Source of the DNA: Taibaiella soli
GTDB lineage: Bacteria > Bacteroidota > Bacteroidia > Chitinophagales > Chitinophagaceae
Assembly (NCBI RefSeq): GCF_003236175.1
Contig: NZ_QKTW01000006.1
Span: 194,239-258,238 of the forward strand
Direction: 5' to 3'
Length of the DNA stretch: 64,000 bases
Each line of letters begins with the position of its first letter. Within the stretch, counting starts at the first letter, position 1. The notes below the pieces were generated by a model. The model ran no database searches and was not told where the DNA came from. It was given only the letters and a program-made list of their open reading frames with translations. Positions 25,956 to 33,988 of this stretch are shown piece after piece. The position numbers and the translations under genes were made by a program.

Positions 25956-26520
25956 CCGCAAATATAATTCAATGAACAATTGACAAGGGACAATTGACGA
26001 CGGACGATACAAAAACACGGGCATTGCGAAGACGAGGCACGAGGATGTCGCAACCTGATTTCGCGGACATATAATTGCGAGTACTCCCCGACGCGAAATC
26101 AGATCCCTACGTCGTCGTACCTCCTCCTCTGGATGACCAACGGGATCAAAAAACACGGTCATTGCGAGGAATCACCTGACAGCAACGCTGTGGGGGATGA
26201 CGTCGCAACCTGATTTCGCGTACATACAGTTGCGAGTACTCTCCGTTCAGCAAAGTCTCTGACTTTGTTGTAGTGGAAACCGGTCTCCCGACCGGATTGC
26301 TGCGGTCAGGAGACCGCGTCCGCTGGAACGAAGTCGGGAGACTTCGCTCAACTGTACGTGTGCTTGCTCGCCGGGAGCATTAAGCGCGAAATCAGATCCC
26401 CACTTCCTCCTTCGTCGTCATCGGGAGGACAAACGCGGGCGAGCTACATATCATCAACTATACGATGACGTCGCAACCTGATTTCGCGTACATACAGTTG
26501 CGAGTACTCCCCCCAACCTC

Positions 26521-26855
26521 TATCTGACCGGGTCCAATACTCAATCAGACCGGGTATGGATAGGTCCAAATCGGTATTCCATGCGGTCAATAACCCTGTT
26601 ACACCCGGCCCGGAACCGGGTATGGATATGTTAAATAGTAAGTACAAGCCGGTCTCCAACGGCCCCCAATTGTGTCCGGAACCAGATGCAATTAGGTCCA
26701 ATTAAGGATCGAACCCGGTTCATCTGACTATCTGACCCGGTTCCAAAGGCTATTTACACCTCTAAAAGACCGGGTCCTACTCTGTTCCGAAGACCTCAAT
26801 ACACTTTCCGCAACCACATTCAGCGGTGTCAAAATATAGGTGCCGCCCGGTCCGA
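26521..26855. repeat. Cluster of ACCGGGT-type motifs in both orientations
   Basis: GACCGGGTCC occurs identically at 26526 and 26768; ACCGGGTATGGATA at 26549 and 26615; GACCCGGTTCC-type inverted forms at 26712 and 26734; shorter CCCGGTCC-type forms near 26603 and 26846. Spacing is irregular. It lies 200-540 bp upstream of the TonB-dependent receptor. Confidence 0.65.
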
Positions 26856-27037
26856 TATACCTCCTGAGGCCGTCCTTTACATGTAATTTCTACCCACTAT
26901 GATCAATTACCGGTCGTGTCTTTCTCTCCAAATGAACGTTCAATCCATACATAACACATTTATTATCTGATAGTTTCCGCATTTTGAAAAGACGTTTTCC
27001 TGATTTTGATAGCCTAAAAAACAGATTCGTCTGAACT

Positions 27038-27057
27038 TTGCGGCCGAAAAACCGCAA
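27038..27057 (+). promoter_or_regulatory. Hairpin immediately before the receptor start codon
   Basis: TTGCGG (27038-27043) and CCGCAA (27052-27057) form a stem with an 8-base loop, ending 2 nt before the ATG at 27060. It could hide the initiation region; this is inference. Confidence 0.4.
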
Positions 27058-27059
27058 GC

Positions 27060-29495
27060 ATGTTTAAAAGACTCATTACGTTTATCTTACTTATAATCTG
27101 TGCCACTTCCCTTTCGGCCAAAAATATTACCGATGCTCCCGAACCGGGCAAAGGCGGTATTAAGGGTGTGATCACTACTTCCGATAAAAAATCTGCTGAA
27201 GGCGTTTCCATCATCGTTAAAGAACTGAACAAATCGGTACTCAGCGAAGAAGGCGGCGACTTCTCCATCAATAATCTTCAGCCAGGCACTTATACATTGT
27301 TTGTATCAGTACCGGGTTTTCAACCAATTTCCCAAACTGTCACCGTGGAAGCCGGTCATTTCGAAGAAATCCAACTGCAACTTTCTGCTTCTGAAAAACA
27401 ATTGCAGGAAGTTGTGGTATCGACCGGCAAAAACAAATTTGCCAACCACAGCAGCGACTATGTTTCTAAGCTGCCGCTGAAAAATCTGGAGAACCCACAG
27501 GTATACAGCACCGTTACCAAAGCAGTAATGCAGGAACAACTGGCAACCAGCCAGGATGACGCATTGAAAAACGTAACTGGTTTGTACCGTATCTGGGCTT
27601 CAACTGGTCGCGGTGGTGATGGCGGTTCTTATTTTGCATCACGTGGTTTCTATACACAAAGCATGTTTCGCGACGGTATTGCCGGTAAGGTTTCCGGTAA
27701 TGCAGACGCTGCCAACATTGAAAGCATCGAATCAATCAAAGGTCCTTCCGCAACACTTTTTGGTAGTGCACTTACTTCTTATGGTGGTCTCGTAAACCGT
27801 GTTACTAAAAGTCCGTACGAAACATTTGGCGGTGAAGCTACCGCTACAATCGGCAGCTATGGTCTCGCTCGCGTAACGGCTGATGTAAACACACCACTCA
27901 ATGAAGATAAAACGGCGCTCTTCCGTGTCAATGCTGCTTATACCACACAAAACAGCTGGCAGGATTATGGTTTTAATAAAACGATTTTCCTCGCACCAAG
28001 TCTGTCACTGAAAGTAAATGACCGGTTGTCTTTTAAAGTAGAGGCTGAATTCATGAACGTGAAAAAGACAATGGAACAAACGCTGTACTTCGATCCAAGC
28101 TATACGATTGACCAACTGGGTGTAAACCGCGCTGATAAACTGAATTTCGACTTTAAGCAATCTTTCATCAGCAATGATCTGGCTGTCACTTCTAACACGG
28201 CTAACTTCTTTGCAACTATGAAGTATAAGATCTCTGACAACTGGACTACACAGACTTTGGTATCGAGCAGCAACAACACAGCCTCCGGCCCGCTCAACTG
28301 GTTTTATCTGATGCCAAACAACCTGATGACGCGCGATGTGTACAATACCGACGCTACTGAAAGTGTTATTGAAGCACAGCAAAACATCGTTGGTGATTTT
28401 AAAATCGGCAATCTGCGTAACCGTTTCGTTGGTGGTATCGATGTATATAGCTCTAAGCTGAAAAACATGTACGGCTATCTGCCAGGCGGAAGCTGGGTGT
28501 TTGATACCGTGAATTATTCGCAGCCAAACAATCCGAACTACAGCAATTTCAACCTGTCTTCACTGAATGGTTTGTTTGCAAATGGTCCTGAATATAAAAG
28601 TGTGACCAGTCAAAATACGTACAGTGCTTATGCATCTGATGTACTGAACATCACTGACAACTTCATGGCGATGGCCGCTTTGCGTGTGGACCGCTTCGAC
28701 AACAAAGGCACTTATGATCCTAATTCTAACACCACAACTGGTGGCTACCAGCAAACAGCACTGGCTCCGAAATTTGGTCTCGTTTACCAACCAGTAAAAG
28801 ATAAAGTAGCATTGTTTGCCAACTACCAGAGCGGCTTCCAGAACGTAGCGCCTGGTCAGACAGCAGATGAAAACGGCAACCTCATGACCACTACTTTTAA
28901 ACCAGAGGAAGCGCGTCAATATGAAGGTGGTGTAAAAGTAAATACCTTTGGTGGCAGACTGACCGGTACTTTGAGCTATTATGATATTGAGGTGAAAAAC
29001 ATTGTGCGTTCTAATCCTGCAGTAGCGAATGCTTCCGTGCAGGATGGCAACCAGCTGAGCAAAGGTGTGGAAGCAGAAGTAATTGCTAATCCATTGCCAG
29101 GCCTGAATATCATTGCCGGTTATGCGTACAACGACAGTAAAATGACCAATGCTGATGCTAGTGTAAATGGTCGCCGCCCGGTAACTGCCGGTCCTAAAGA
29201 TCTCGTAAACTTCTACATCAGCTACCATTTCACACGTGGTGCGGTACATGGCCTGGGTGCAAGCTTTGGCGGTAACTATGCCAGCGAAAATGCGACTTAC
29301 AACTATGCAGACCTCGGCGTATTTACATTGCCTTCGTACACAGTATTGAACGCGTCAGTGTTTTACGATCAACCTAAATACCGTCTGACACTGAAAGTTG
29401 ATAACCTGACCAACAAAGAATACTTCATCGGCTGGACTACCGTTAACCCGCAGATGCTGCGCAGAGTAATGGCAAGTGTGGCGGTAAAATTCTAG
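27060..29495 (+). CDS. TonB-dependent siderophore receptor with N-terminal carboxypeptidase-like domain
   Basis: 811-residue outer-membrane importer. Domains: signal peptide (1-20), CarboxypepD_reg-like beta domain (about 30-110, GGIKGVITTSDKKSAEGVSIIVKELNKSVLSEEGGDFSINNLQPGTYTLFVS), plug (about 125-240, SYFASRGFYTQSMFRDGIAGKV ... IESIESIKGPSATLFGSAL.YGGLVNRVTKSP) and a 22-strand barrel ending in DNLTNKEYFIGWTTVNPQMLRRVMASVAVKF with the terminal aromatic residue. FhuA/FpvA-type plug features and the downstream PepSY protein suggest a ferric siderophore as substrate. The stop codon is followed at once by a period-7 array. Confidence 0.93.
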   Translation: MFKRLITFILLIICATSLSAKNITDAPEPGKGGIKGVITTSDKKSAEGVSIIVKELNKSVLSEEGGDFSINNLQPGTYTLFVSVPGFQPISQTVTVEAGHFEEIQLQLSASEKQLQEVVVSTGKNKFANHSSDYVSKLPLKNLENPQVYSTVTKAVMQEQLATSQDDALKNVTGLYRIWASTGRGGDGGSYFASRGFYTQSMFRDGIAGKVSGNADAANIESIESIKGPSATLFGSALTSYGGLVNRVTKSPYETFGGEATATIGSYGLARVTADVNTPLNEDKTALFRVNAAYTTQNSWQDYGFNKTIFLAPSLSLKVNDRLSFKVEAEFMNVKKTMEQTLYFDPSYTIDQLGVNRADKLNFDFKQSFISNDLAVTSNTANFFATMKYKISDNWTTQTLVSSSNNTASGPLNWFYLMPNNLMTRDVYNTDATESVIEAQQNIVGDFKIGNLRNRFVGGIDVYSSKLKNMYGYLPGGSWVFDTVNYSQPNNPNYSNFNLSSLNGLFANGPEYKSVTSQNTYSAYASDVLNITDNFMAMAALRVDRFDNKGTYDPNSNTTTGGYQQTALAPKFGLVYQPVKDKVALFANYQSGFQNVAPGQTADENGNLMTTTFKPEEARQYEGGVKVNTFGGRLTGTLSYYDIEVKNIVRSNPAVANASVQDGNQLSKGVEAEVIANPLPGLNIIAGYAYNDSKMTNADASVNGRRPVTAGPKDLVNFYISYHFTRGAVHGLGASFGGNYASENATYNYADLGVFTLPSYTVLNASVFYDQPKYRLTLKVDNLTNKEYFIGWTTVNPQMLRRVMASVAVKF

Positions 29496-29655
29496 GTGAA
29501 TAGTGAATCGTCAATGGTGAATGATCGACTGCGATAAATAACCATTCTTTGTCAGGCTGAGCGGAGTCGAAGCCCACTATACGCCAAACATTGACCATTC
29601 ACCATTGACAATTCGCCATTGACCAATATTGACCATTCACAATTGACCATTGACC
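29496..29655. repeat. Period-7 arrays linking receptor and PepSY genes
   Basis: The whole 154-bp gap is repeat. 29496-29537: six heptamers (GTGAATA, GTGAATC, GTCAATG and relatives) starting at the base after the receptor stop. 29551-29575: REP-like element of the TGAGCGGAGTCGAAG family. 29590-29655: nine ATTGACC-type heptamers with one 10-nt step; the last supplies the TTG start of the PepSY gene. Confidence 0.88.
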
Positions 29656-30786
29656 AAAAAGAAACATAACAAATCCCTGTTCAAACAGGCGATCGGGAAA
29701 ATACACCTCTGGCTCGGACTTGCGTCCGGGCTTGTGGTTTTTATAGTTGCGATTACCGGGTGCATCTACGCGTTCCAGGACGATATCCGTGATCTTACGG
29801 AAAAACATCGTTTTGTAACCGTAGAACAAAAACCAGTGCTGGCCCCTTCCATCCTTCGTGACAGCGCCATGAAACGCTACCCGGATGCGAGCTTCACACG
29901 CATTATTTATTCGGGCAACAACAGATCTGCAACAGTGATGGTATTGGCTGGCGGAGATTATCACAATATTTTCCTCAATCCGTATTCCGGCGCTTTTCTG
30001 GCAGATCAAAACCTGCGTAGGGATTTCTTTACAGTAGTAGAATACATTCACCTGTACTTATTGCTGCCCGCAAATATTGGCAAACCAATTGTAGATGTTG
30101 CCGTAGTGATTTTCGTAGTGATGATGATCACCGGCATTATACTCTGGTGGCCAAGAAATAAAGCGCAGCGCAAACAAAGCTTTAAGATCAAATGGAGTGC
30201 CCGCTGGCGTCGTGTGAATTACGACCTGCACAATGTCCTCGGCTTTTATGCACTCATCATTGCACTGATCATTGCCATCAGTGGCTTATCAATGAGCTAT
30301 GAATGGGTGCGCAACGGATTGAACAAAACAGCAAACCTTGGCCATGCTTTTCCGGAAGAAAAGCAAACACCACAATCAGACAGCACCGTTATTTACGACG
30401 GCAAACCAATGCTGGATGCGGCTTACGCCTATGCAGCAGCACACACACCCAATGCACAAATGTTTATGATCTATGGCGGCAATGAAAAGAAAGAAGCGAT
30501 TATCGTTTCGGCTTACGCGAAAGCATTGCATTTCTACCATAGTGACACTTATTTTGTAGATCGCGCAACTGGAAAGGTTTTGAAAGATCTACCGCATACT
30601 AAAAAAAGTGCCGGGCTCAAACTGAATGAAATGAGTTATGATCTGCACACAGGTCAGATACTGGGTTTTGTAGGGAAGATCATTGCGTTTCTCGCAAGCC
30701 TGATTGCAGCGAGCTTACCGATTACAGGCTTTATGGTTTGGTGGGGGAAACGGAAGTCTACGAAGAAGAAGATGGTTCACAGTTGA
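29650..30786 (+). CDS. PepSY-associated membrane protein (ferric-siderophore reductase type); TTG start
   Basis: 378 residues with four membrane helices (about 20-40, 135-157, 190-213, 335-357), the PepSY_TM plan GKIHLWLGLASGLVVFIVAITGCIYAFQDDI, a periplasmic PepSY segment (about 60-130), MMITGIILWWPRNK and YDLHNVLGFYA, whose histidines may carry haem. Members help reduce or release iron from siderophores at the inner membrane, matching the upstream receptor. The start is the TTG at 29650: an in-frame TGA is at 29644 and the next ATG is far inside. Both the start and the stop (30784-30786) lie in period-7 arrays. Confidence 0.88.
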   Translation: MTKKKHNKSLFKQAIGKIHLWLGLASGLVVFIVAITGCIYAFQDDIRDLTEKHRFVTVEQKPVLAPSILRDSAMKRYPDASFTRIIYSGNNRSATVMVLAGGDYHNIFLNPYSGAFLADQNLRRDFFTVVEYIHLYLLLPANIGKPIVDVAVVIFVVMMITGIILWWPRNKAQRKQSFKIKWSARWRRVNYDLHNVLGFYALIIALIIAISGLSMSYEWVRNGLNKTANLGHAFPEEKQTPQSDSTVIYDGKPMLDAAYAYAAAHTPNAQMFMIYGGNEKKEAIIVSAYAKALHFYHSDTYFVDRATGKVLKDLPHTKKSAGLKLNEMSYDLHTGQILGFVGKIIAFLASLIAASLPITGFMVWWGKRKSTKKKMVHS

Positions 30787-30800
30787 CAGTTGACAATGAA
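30780..30800. repeat. Period-7 array at the PepSY stop codon
   Basis: Three heptamers CAGTTGA, CAGTTGA, CAATGAA; the gene's TGA stop is part of the first. Confidence 0.75.
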
Positions 30801-30826
30801 CAGGAAAACATCAGATGTTTTAACCA

Positions 30827-30875
30827 CAATAAATAAATCGGCGAATATCTAAGATATTCGCCGATTTATTTATTG
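30827..30875. terminator. Perfect 24-bp inverted repeat, probable bidirectional terminator
   Basis: Arms 30827-30850 and 30852-30875 are exactly complementary with a single base between them; the core reads GGCGAATATCT-a-AGATATTCGCC, with A/T-rich outer parts. Lies between two convergent transcription units (PepSY and ABC exporter). Confidence 0.85.
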
Positions 30876-30877
30876 CA

Positions 30878-30944
30878 CTGGCGCAAGCGTTAGCGTAGCG
30901 CCAGACGGAAAAAGATTCAGCGAACGTCGTAGACATTCGCTGAA
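30878..30944. repeat. Two further palindromes in the same gap
   Basis: CTGGCGC/GCGCCAG at 30878-30904, and TTCAGCGAA/TTCGCTGAA at 30916-30944. The second shares the pattern GCGAA-nnTC-nnAGA-n-ATTCGC with the core of the 24-bp palindrome at 30827, so the two look like copies of one element. Confidence 0.65.
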
Positions 30945-30995
30945 CCTTTCTTATAAAATATGCCCAAACTGCTTCGCGCATTACAATAACACGAG

Positions 30996-31030
30996 TAACT
31001 GTCAACGGTCAACTGTCAACTGTCCACTAT
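30996..31030. repeat. Period-7 array entering the 3' end of the ABC exporter gene
   Basis: Five heptamers of the CAACTGT type on the plus strand. They contain the exporter stop codon (31002-31004) and encode its last eight residues (SGQLTVDR). Confidence 0.82.
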
Positions 31031-32831
31031 TTGAAAGCTGCAGCAGATTCTGGAATATTCCTCCTTCCGTCAGGACAAGCGCTTCATAACGCCCAGCCTC
31101 TGCAATACGACCTTTATCCAAAACATAGATCACATCCGCATTGCGAATAGTAGAAAGACGGTGCGCGATGATAAACGTTGTTCTGTCTTTCATCAGTTCT
31201 TCCAATGCCGCCTGTACCAGTTTTTCACTTTCAGAATCCAGCGAGCTCGTTGCTTCGTCCAGGATCAGAATGGCAGGATCTTTTAAGATGGCGCGCGCAA
31301 TAGCGATCCGTTGTCTTTGTCCGCCGGAAAGTTTGATACCGCGCTCTCCTACTACCGTATTCAGCCCTTCAGGAAATGCAGCGATGAACTGCCATGCATT
31401 TGCTCTTGTAGCCGCAGCAATAATCTCTTCATCAGTAGCCGTTGGCTTACCGTAAGCGATATTTTCGCGGATAGTCCCACCAAATAAAATCACTTCTTGC
31501 GGCACAATCGCCATGTTATGACGCAACGCACGCAGATCATACTGTTGTGCGGGAATACCATCTACCAGCAAGTTTCCGGACCCAGGTTCGTAAAAACGGA
31601 GAATCAGTTGCGCAATCGTGGACTTACCAGCGCCGCTATGACCGGCCAATGCAATCTTATCACCTTTATTCGCTTTTAGCGAGATGCCCTTCAGCACTTC
31701 CACATCAGTACGCGTTGGATAATGGAACCGCACATCCTGAAATTCGATATTACCGTTTATTTTCTGAATGGGAGCTTCCTGTTCCGGCATCAGTATTTCG
31801 CCCCGCTCGTCGAGGATTTCAAAGATGCGTTCCGAGGCGCCGATTGTTTTTTGCAAACGTCCGAACAACATACCAAACATTGCAACAGCACCACCAATAA
31901 AACCTGTGTAAAACATAAATGAGGTCAAGGTGCCGGCAGTCAATTCACCCGCCTTCATCAGCGTAGCACCATACCAAAGCACCAGCACAAAAGAGCCAAA
32001 TAAACCAGAGATCAGGAACGTAGAAAACGCACCACGATTCACCGCACCACGAATACCGGTTTGAATTACTTTATCCAGATTAGAGCGATAGCGCTTAGAC
32101 TCGTAAGCCTCATTGGTAAAGGATTTTACCGTATGAATATTATGAATCGTTTCCTCCACCACAACATTCGAAGCTGCTAACGCATCTTGTCTTTCTTTAG
32201 AAAGTTTGCGGATGAATTTACCATAAATCATCGCCACAATTACCAGTACAGGCACCGTTGCAAGCATCAGCAAAGTCAATTTCGGAGAAATGATAAAGAT
32301 GAACACAATACCAAGAATCATCGTCACTACTTGTCTCACAAAATCGGGCAATGTATCGGAAAGCATATCTTCCAGCTGGTCTACATCGTTGGTGCTGCGG
32401 CTGGTTAATTCCCCTACTCTTCTATCTTCAAAGAATGGAATGGAAAGCGTCACCAGCTTATCGTATAAGGCTGTACGCACGTTCCCCATCGCCTTTTCTG
32501 TAACAGTTGCAAATGTGGAAACACGAAAATAAGAGATAACCGCCTGCGCAATGAGGATACCCATTAATATCAGCGCCGTGGTATTGGTATCAGTAAACAA
32601 TGTCCCAATGCCTTTTGATGTAGCGGTATCTATTAGTTTACCCATCAAAAACGGGAAGGTCATTGTTGCCAGCGAAGAGATCAACAACAAAATGTTTCCG
32701 ATAATAAACTGGGTGCGCCAGGGACGCAGGAATTTGAAAATACGCCCGGCTTTTTTCATGCTTTCGCCAAATGAAAATTTCTTCTGCTCGCCCTCCGGTT
32801 CCGAATATTCGCGATGTCTGCCTCTACTCAT
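31002..32831 (-). CDS. ABC exporter, fused permease and ATPase (MsbA/LmrA-like)
   Basis: 609-residue half-transporter. Six membrane helices occupy about residues 38-330 (AQFIIGNILLLISSLATMTFPFLMGKLID and following), then the nucleotide-binding domain: ALAGHSGAGKSTIAQLIL (Walker A), VPQEVILFGGTIRENIAYG (Q-loop), LSGGQRQRIAIARAIL, ILILDEATSSLDSESE and IAHRLSTIRNADVIYVLDKG. Works as a homodimer or heterodimer to export lipids or drugs; substrate not evident. The family normally ends a little after LLQLS; the final SGQLTVDR comes from a repeat array. An ATG at 32831 opens MSRGRHREYSEPEGEQKKFSFGESMKKAG. Confidence 0.93.
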   Translation of the reverse strand: MSRGRHREYSEPEGEQKKFSFGESMKKAGRIFKFLRPWRTQFIIGNILLLISSLATMTFPFLMGKLIDTATSKGIGTLFTDTNTTALILMGILIAQAVISYFRVSTFATVTEKAMGNVRTALYDKLVTLSIPFFEDRRVGELTSRSTNDVDQLEDMLSDTLPDFVRQVVTMILGIVFIFIISPKLTLLMLATVPVLVIVAMIYGKFIRKLSKERQDALAASNVVVEETIHNIHTVKSFTNEAYESKRYRSNLDKVIQTGIRGAVNRGAFSTFLISGLFGSFVLVLWYGATLMKAGELTAGTLTSFMFYTGFIGGAVAMFGMLFGRLQKTIGASERIFEILDERGEILMPEQEAPIQKINGNIEFQDVRFHYPTRTDVEVLKGISLKANKGDKIALAGHSGAGKSTIAQLILRFYEPGSGNLLVDGIPAQQYDLRALRHNMAIVPQEVILFGGTIRENIAYGKPTATDEEIIAAATRANAWQFIAAFPEGLNTVVGERGIKLSGGQRQRIAIARAILKDPAILILDEATSSLDSESEKLVQAALEELMKDRTTFIIAHRLSTIRNADVIYVLDKGRIAEAGRYEALVLTEGGIFQNLLQLSNSGQLTVDR

Positions 32832-32996
32832 GAATTAATTGATTATAAAGTATCGGCACAAAAGTAGATTGTTCTGCAGGCGTTCTGAATAAACAATCGG
32901 AGAATACAGCAGCCCCGTCGGTAAATAAGGCGCTAAAGCAGGTAAAGAAGAAATCTGCATTTTCCGTTACCTTCATGTCACCAAAACAATTACACC

Positions 32997-33500
32997 ATGG
33001 CACTCAACGCATATCTCACGCTCAAAGGACAAAAACAAGGACAAATTAAAGGCGGCGTTACGCAAAAAGGCCGTGAAGATCAGATTCTTGTTCATGCCGT
33101 TCATCATGATATCGTTTCACCAAGAGATGCCGCGAGCGGACTACCTACCGGCAAAAGAATGCATAAGCCGTTTATCATCACAAAGGAAGTAGACAAATCT
33201 TCGCCGCTCCTTTACAATGCGCTCACCAACAATGAAAACCTTACGGAATTTACGCTCCGTTTCTGGTCGATGGATACGCGCGCAGGCTTAGGTGCAGTTG
33301 GCATGGAACATCAGTATTATACGGTAAAACTCACAAACGCTACGGTTTCAGAAATCGCACTGGACATGGTGAATAATCTCACCGATACTGGTCAGAAAAT
33401 GCCGCCGATGGAGCAGGTTGCGTTTACTTATCAGAAGATTGAATGGACATGGGTTGATGGAGGGATAACTTCATCGGATCAATGGAACAGTGTTGAATAA
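32997..33500 (+). CDS. Type VI secretion tube protein Hcp/TssD, isolated
   Basis: 167-residue Hcp1-family protein: ALNAYLTLKGQKQGQIKGGVTQKGREDQILVHAVHHDI, PTGKRMHKPFIITKEVDKSSPLLYNALTNNENLTEFTLRFW, and the C-terminal MEQVAFTYQKIEWTWVDGGITSSDQW. Hcp hexamers stack into the inner tube of T6SS and can carry effectors. No sheath, baseplate, VgrG or effector gene is within the window, and the gene stands alone between two convergent/divergent neighbours. Either it serves a T6SS encoded elsewhere, or it is a remnant, or it has another role. The sequence is intact. Confidence 0.9.
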   Translation: MALNAYLTLKGQKQGQIKGGVTQKGREDQILVHAVHHDIVSPRDAASGLPTGKRMHKPFIITKEVDKSSPLLYNALTNNENLTEFTLRFWSMDTRAGLGAVGMEHQYYTVKLTNATVSEIALDMVNNLTDTGQKMPPMEQVAFTYQKIEWTWVDGGITSSDQWNSVE

Positions 33501-33988
33501 TACTCATTCTCTTTTCTTTTGCCACAAACATTTCTCCTACTTTTTTTCTGCAAAAAAAAAGGCAAAAAAGGCAGTCGGAGCCCGATCACGCCGGGCCTCC
33601 GACGGTCGCTCGATTAAGCTTAATTGCTACTGTGCTGCCTGACTAAGGAATACTAAAACTTATCTGACTGCCGAATCGTTTTACGACCGGTGACTTGCAC
33701 AACACATCCGGCCTAAGGTAACGGAGGCGTTAAAAAATGAAATGCAGACAGCGTAAAGCAATTATGATGGTTGTAAGAGAAACAACGTTGGGCAGTAGAT
33801 TTGCCCGGCATTGAAATCCCGCTTAATAGTAAACTTTAATAATTGTAGCTGGATGCCTTTTCATTTTAGCCGGAGTTTTCTTAAGCCTTGAATTTTTGGT
33901 TACTTTTTCTTCAAGGAAAAAGTGACAGATAACACAGGTAGGAAAACACTTACAAACTCACAATCCTTCGACTCCGCTCAGGATGACA
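33501..33988. repeat. 488-bp gene-free stretch, possible degraded mobile element
   Basis: No open frame worth calling. Seen: an A-rich stretch (33541-33572), a large inverted repeat GTCGGAG-CCCG / CGGG-CCTCCGAC (33574-33603), an inverted repeat ACTTTTTC / GAAAAAGT (33902-33923) near the other end, and a REP-like element with CTTCGACTCCGCTCAGG at 33965-33987. I recall blocks of this composition (GGTTACTTTTTCTTCAAGG, GGAGCCCGATCACGCCGGG) in many Bacteroidota genomes; that needs a search. Two CTGATGT heptamers on the minus strand hold the stop codon of the following gene. Confidence 0.55.

Larger units (their letters stand above)
25956..27059. repeat. 1.1-kb non-coding block of dispersed and palindromic repeats
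   Basis: No credible gene. Part 1 (26018-26511): a module beginning CATTGCGA and containing GTCGCAACCTGATTTCGCG occurs at 26044-26089, 26196-26241 and 26464-26509; the last two are identical over 46 nt. Inverted partners with CGCGAAATCAGATCCC occur at 26092 and 26384, and a degenerate copy lies at 58130. A large palindrome with arms GTTCAGCAAAGTCTC / GGAGACTTCGCTCAAC spans 26245-26352. Part 2 (26521-26855): a cluster of ACCGGGT/ACCCGGT motifs in both orientations. Part 3 (26880-27059): presumed leader of the receptor gene. The 85-codon open frame at 26444-26701 is made of these repeats. Confidence 0.8.

Noticed and set aside
26444..26701. 85-codon open frame on the minus strand in the 26-kb repeat block
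   Set aside because: It is composed of the repeat modules and ACCGGGT motifs, has no recognisable domain, promoter or coding bias.
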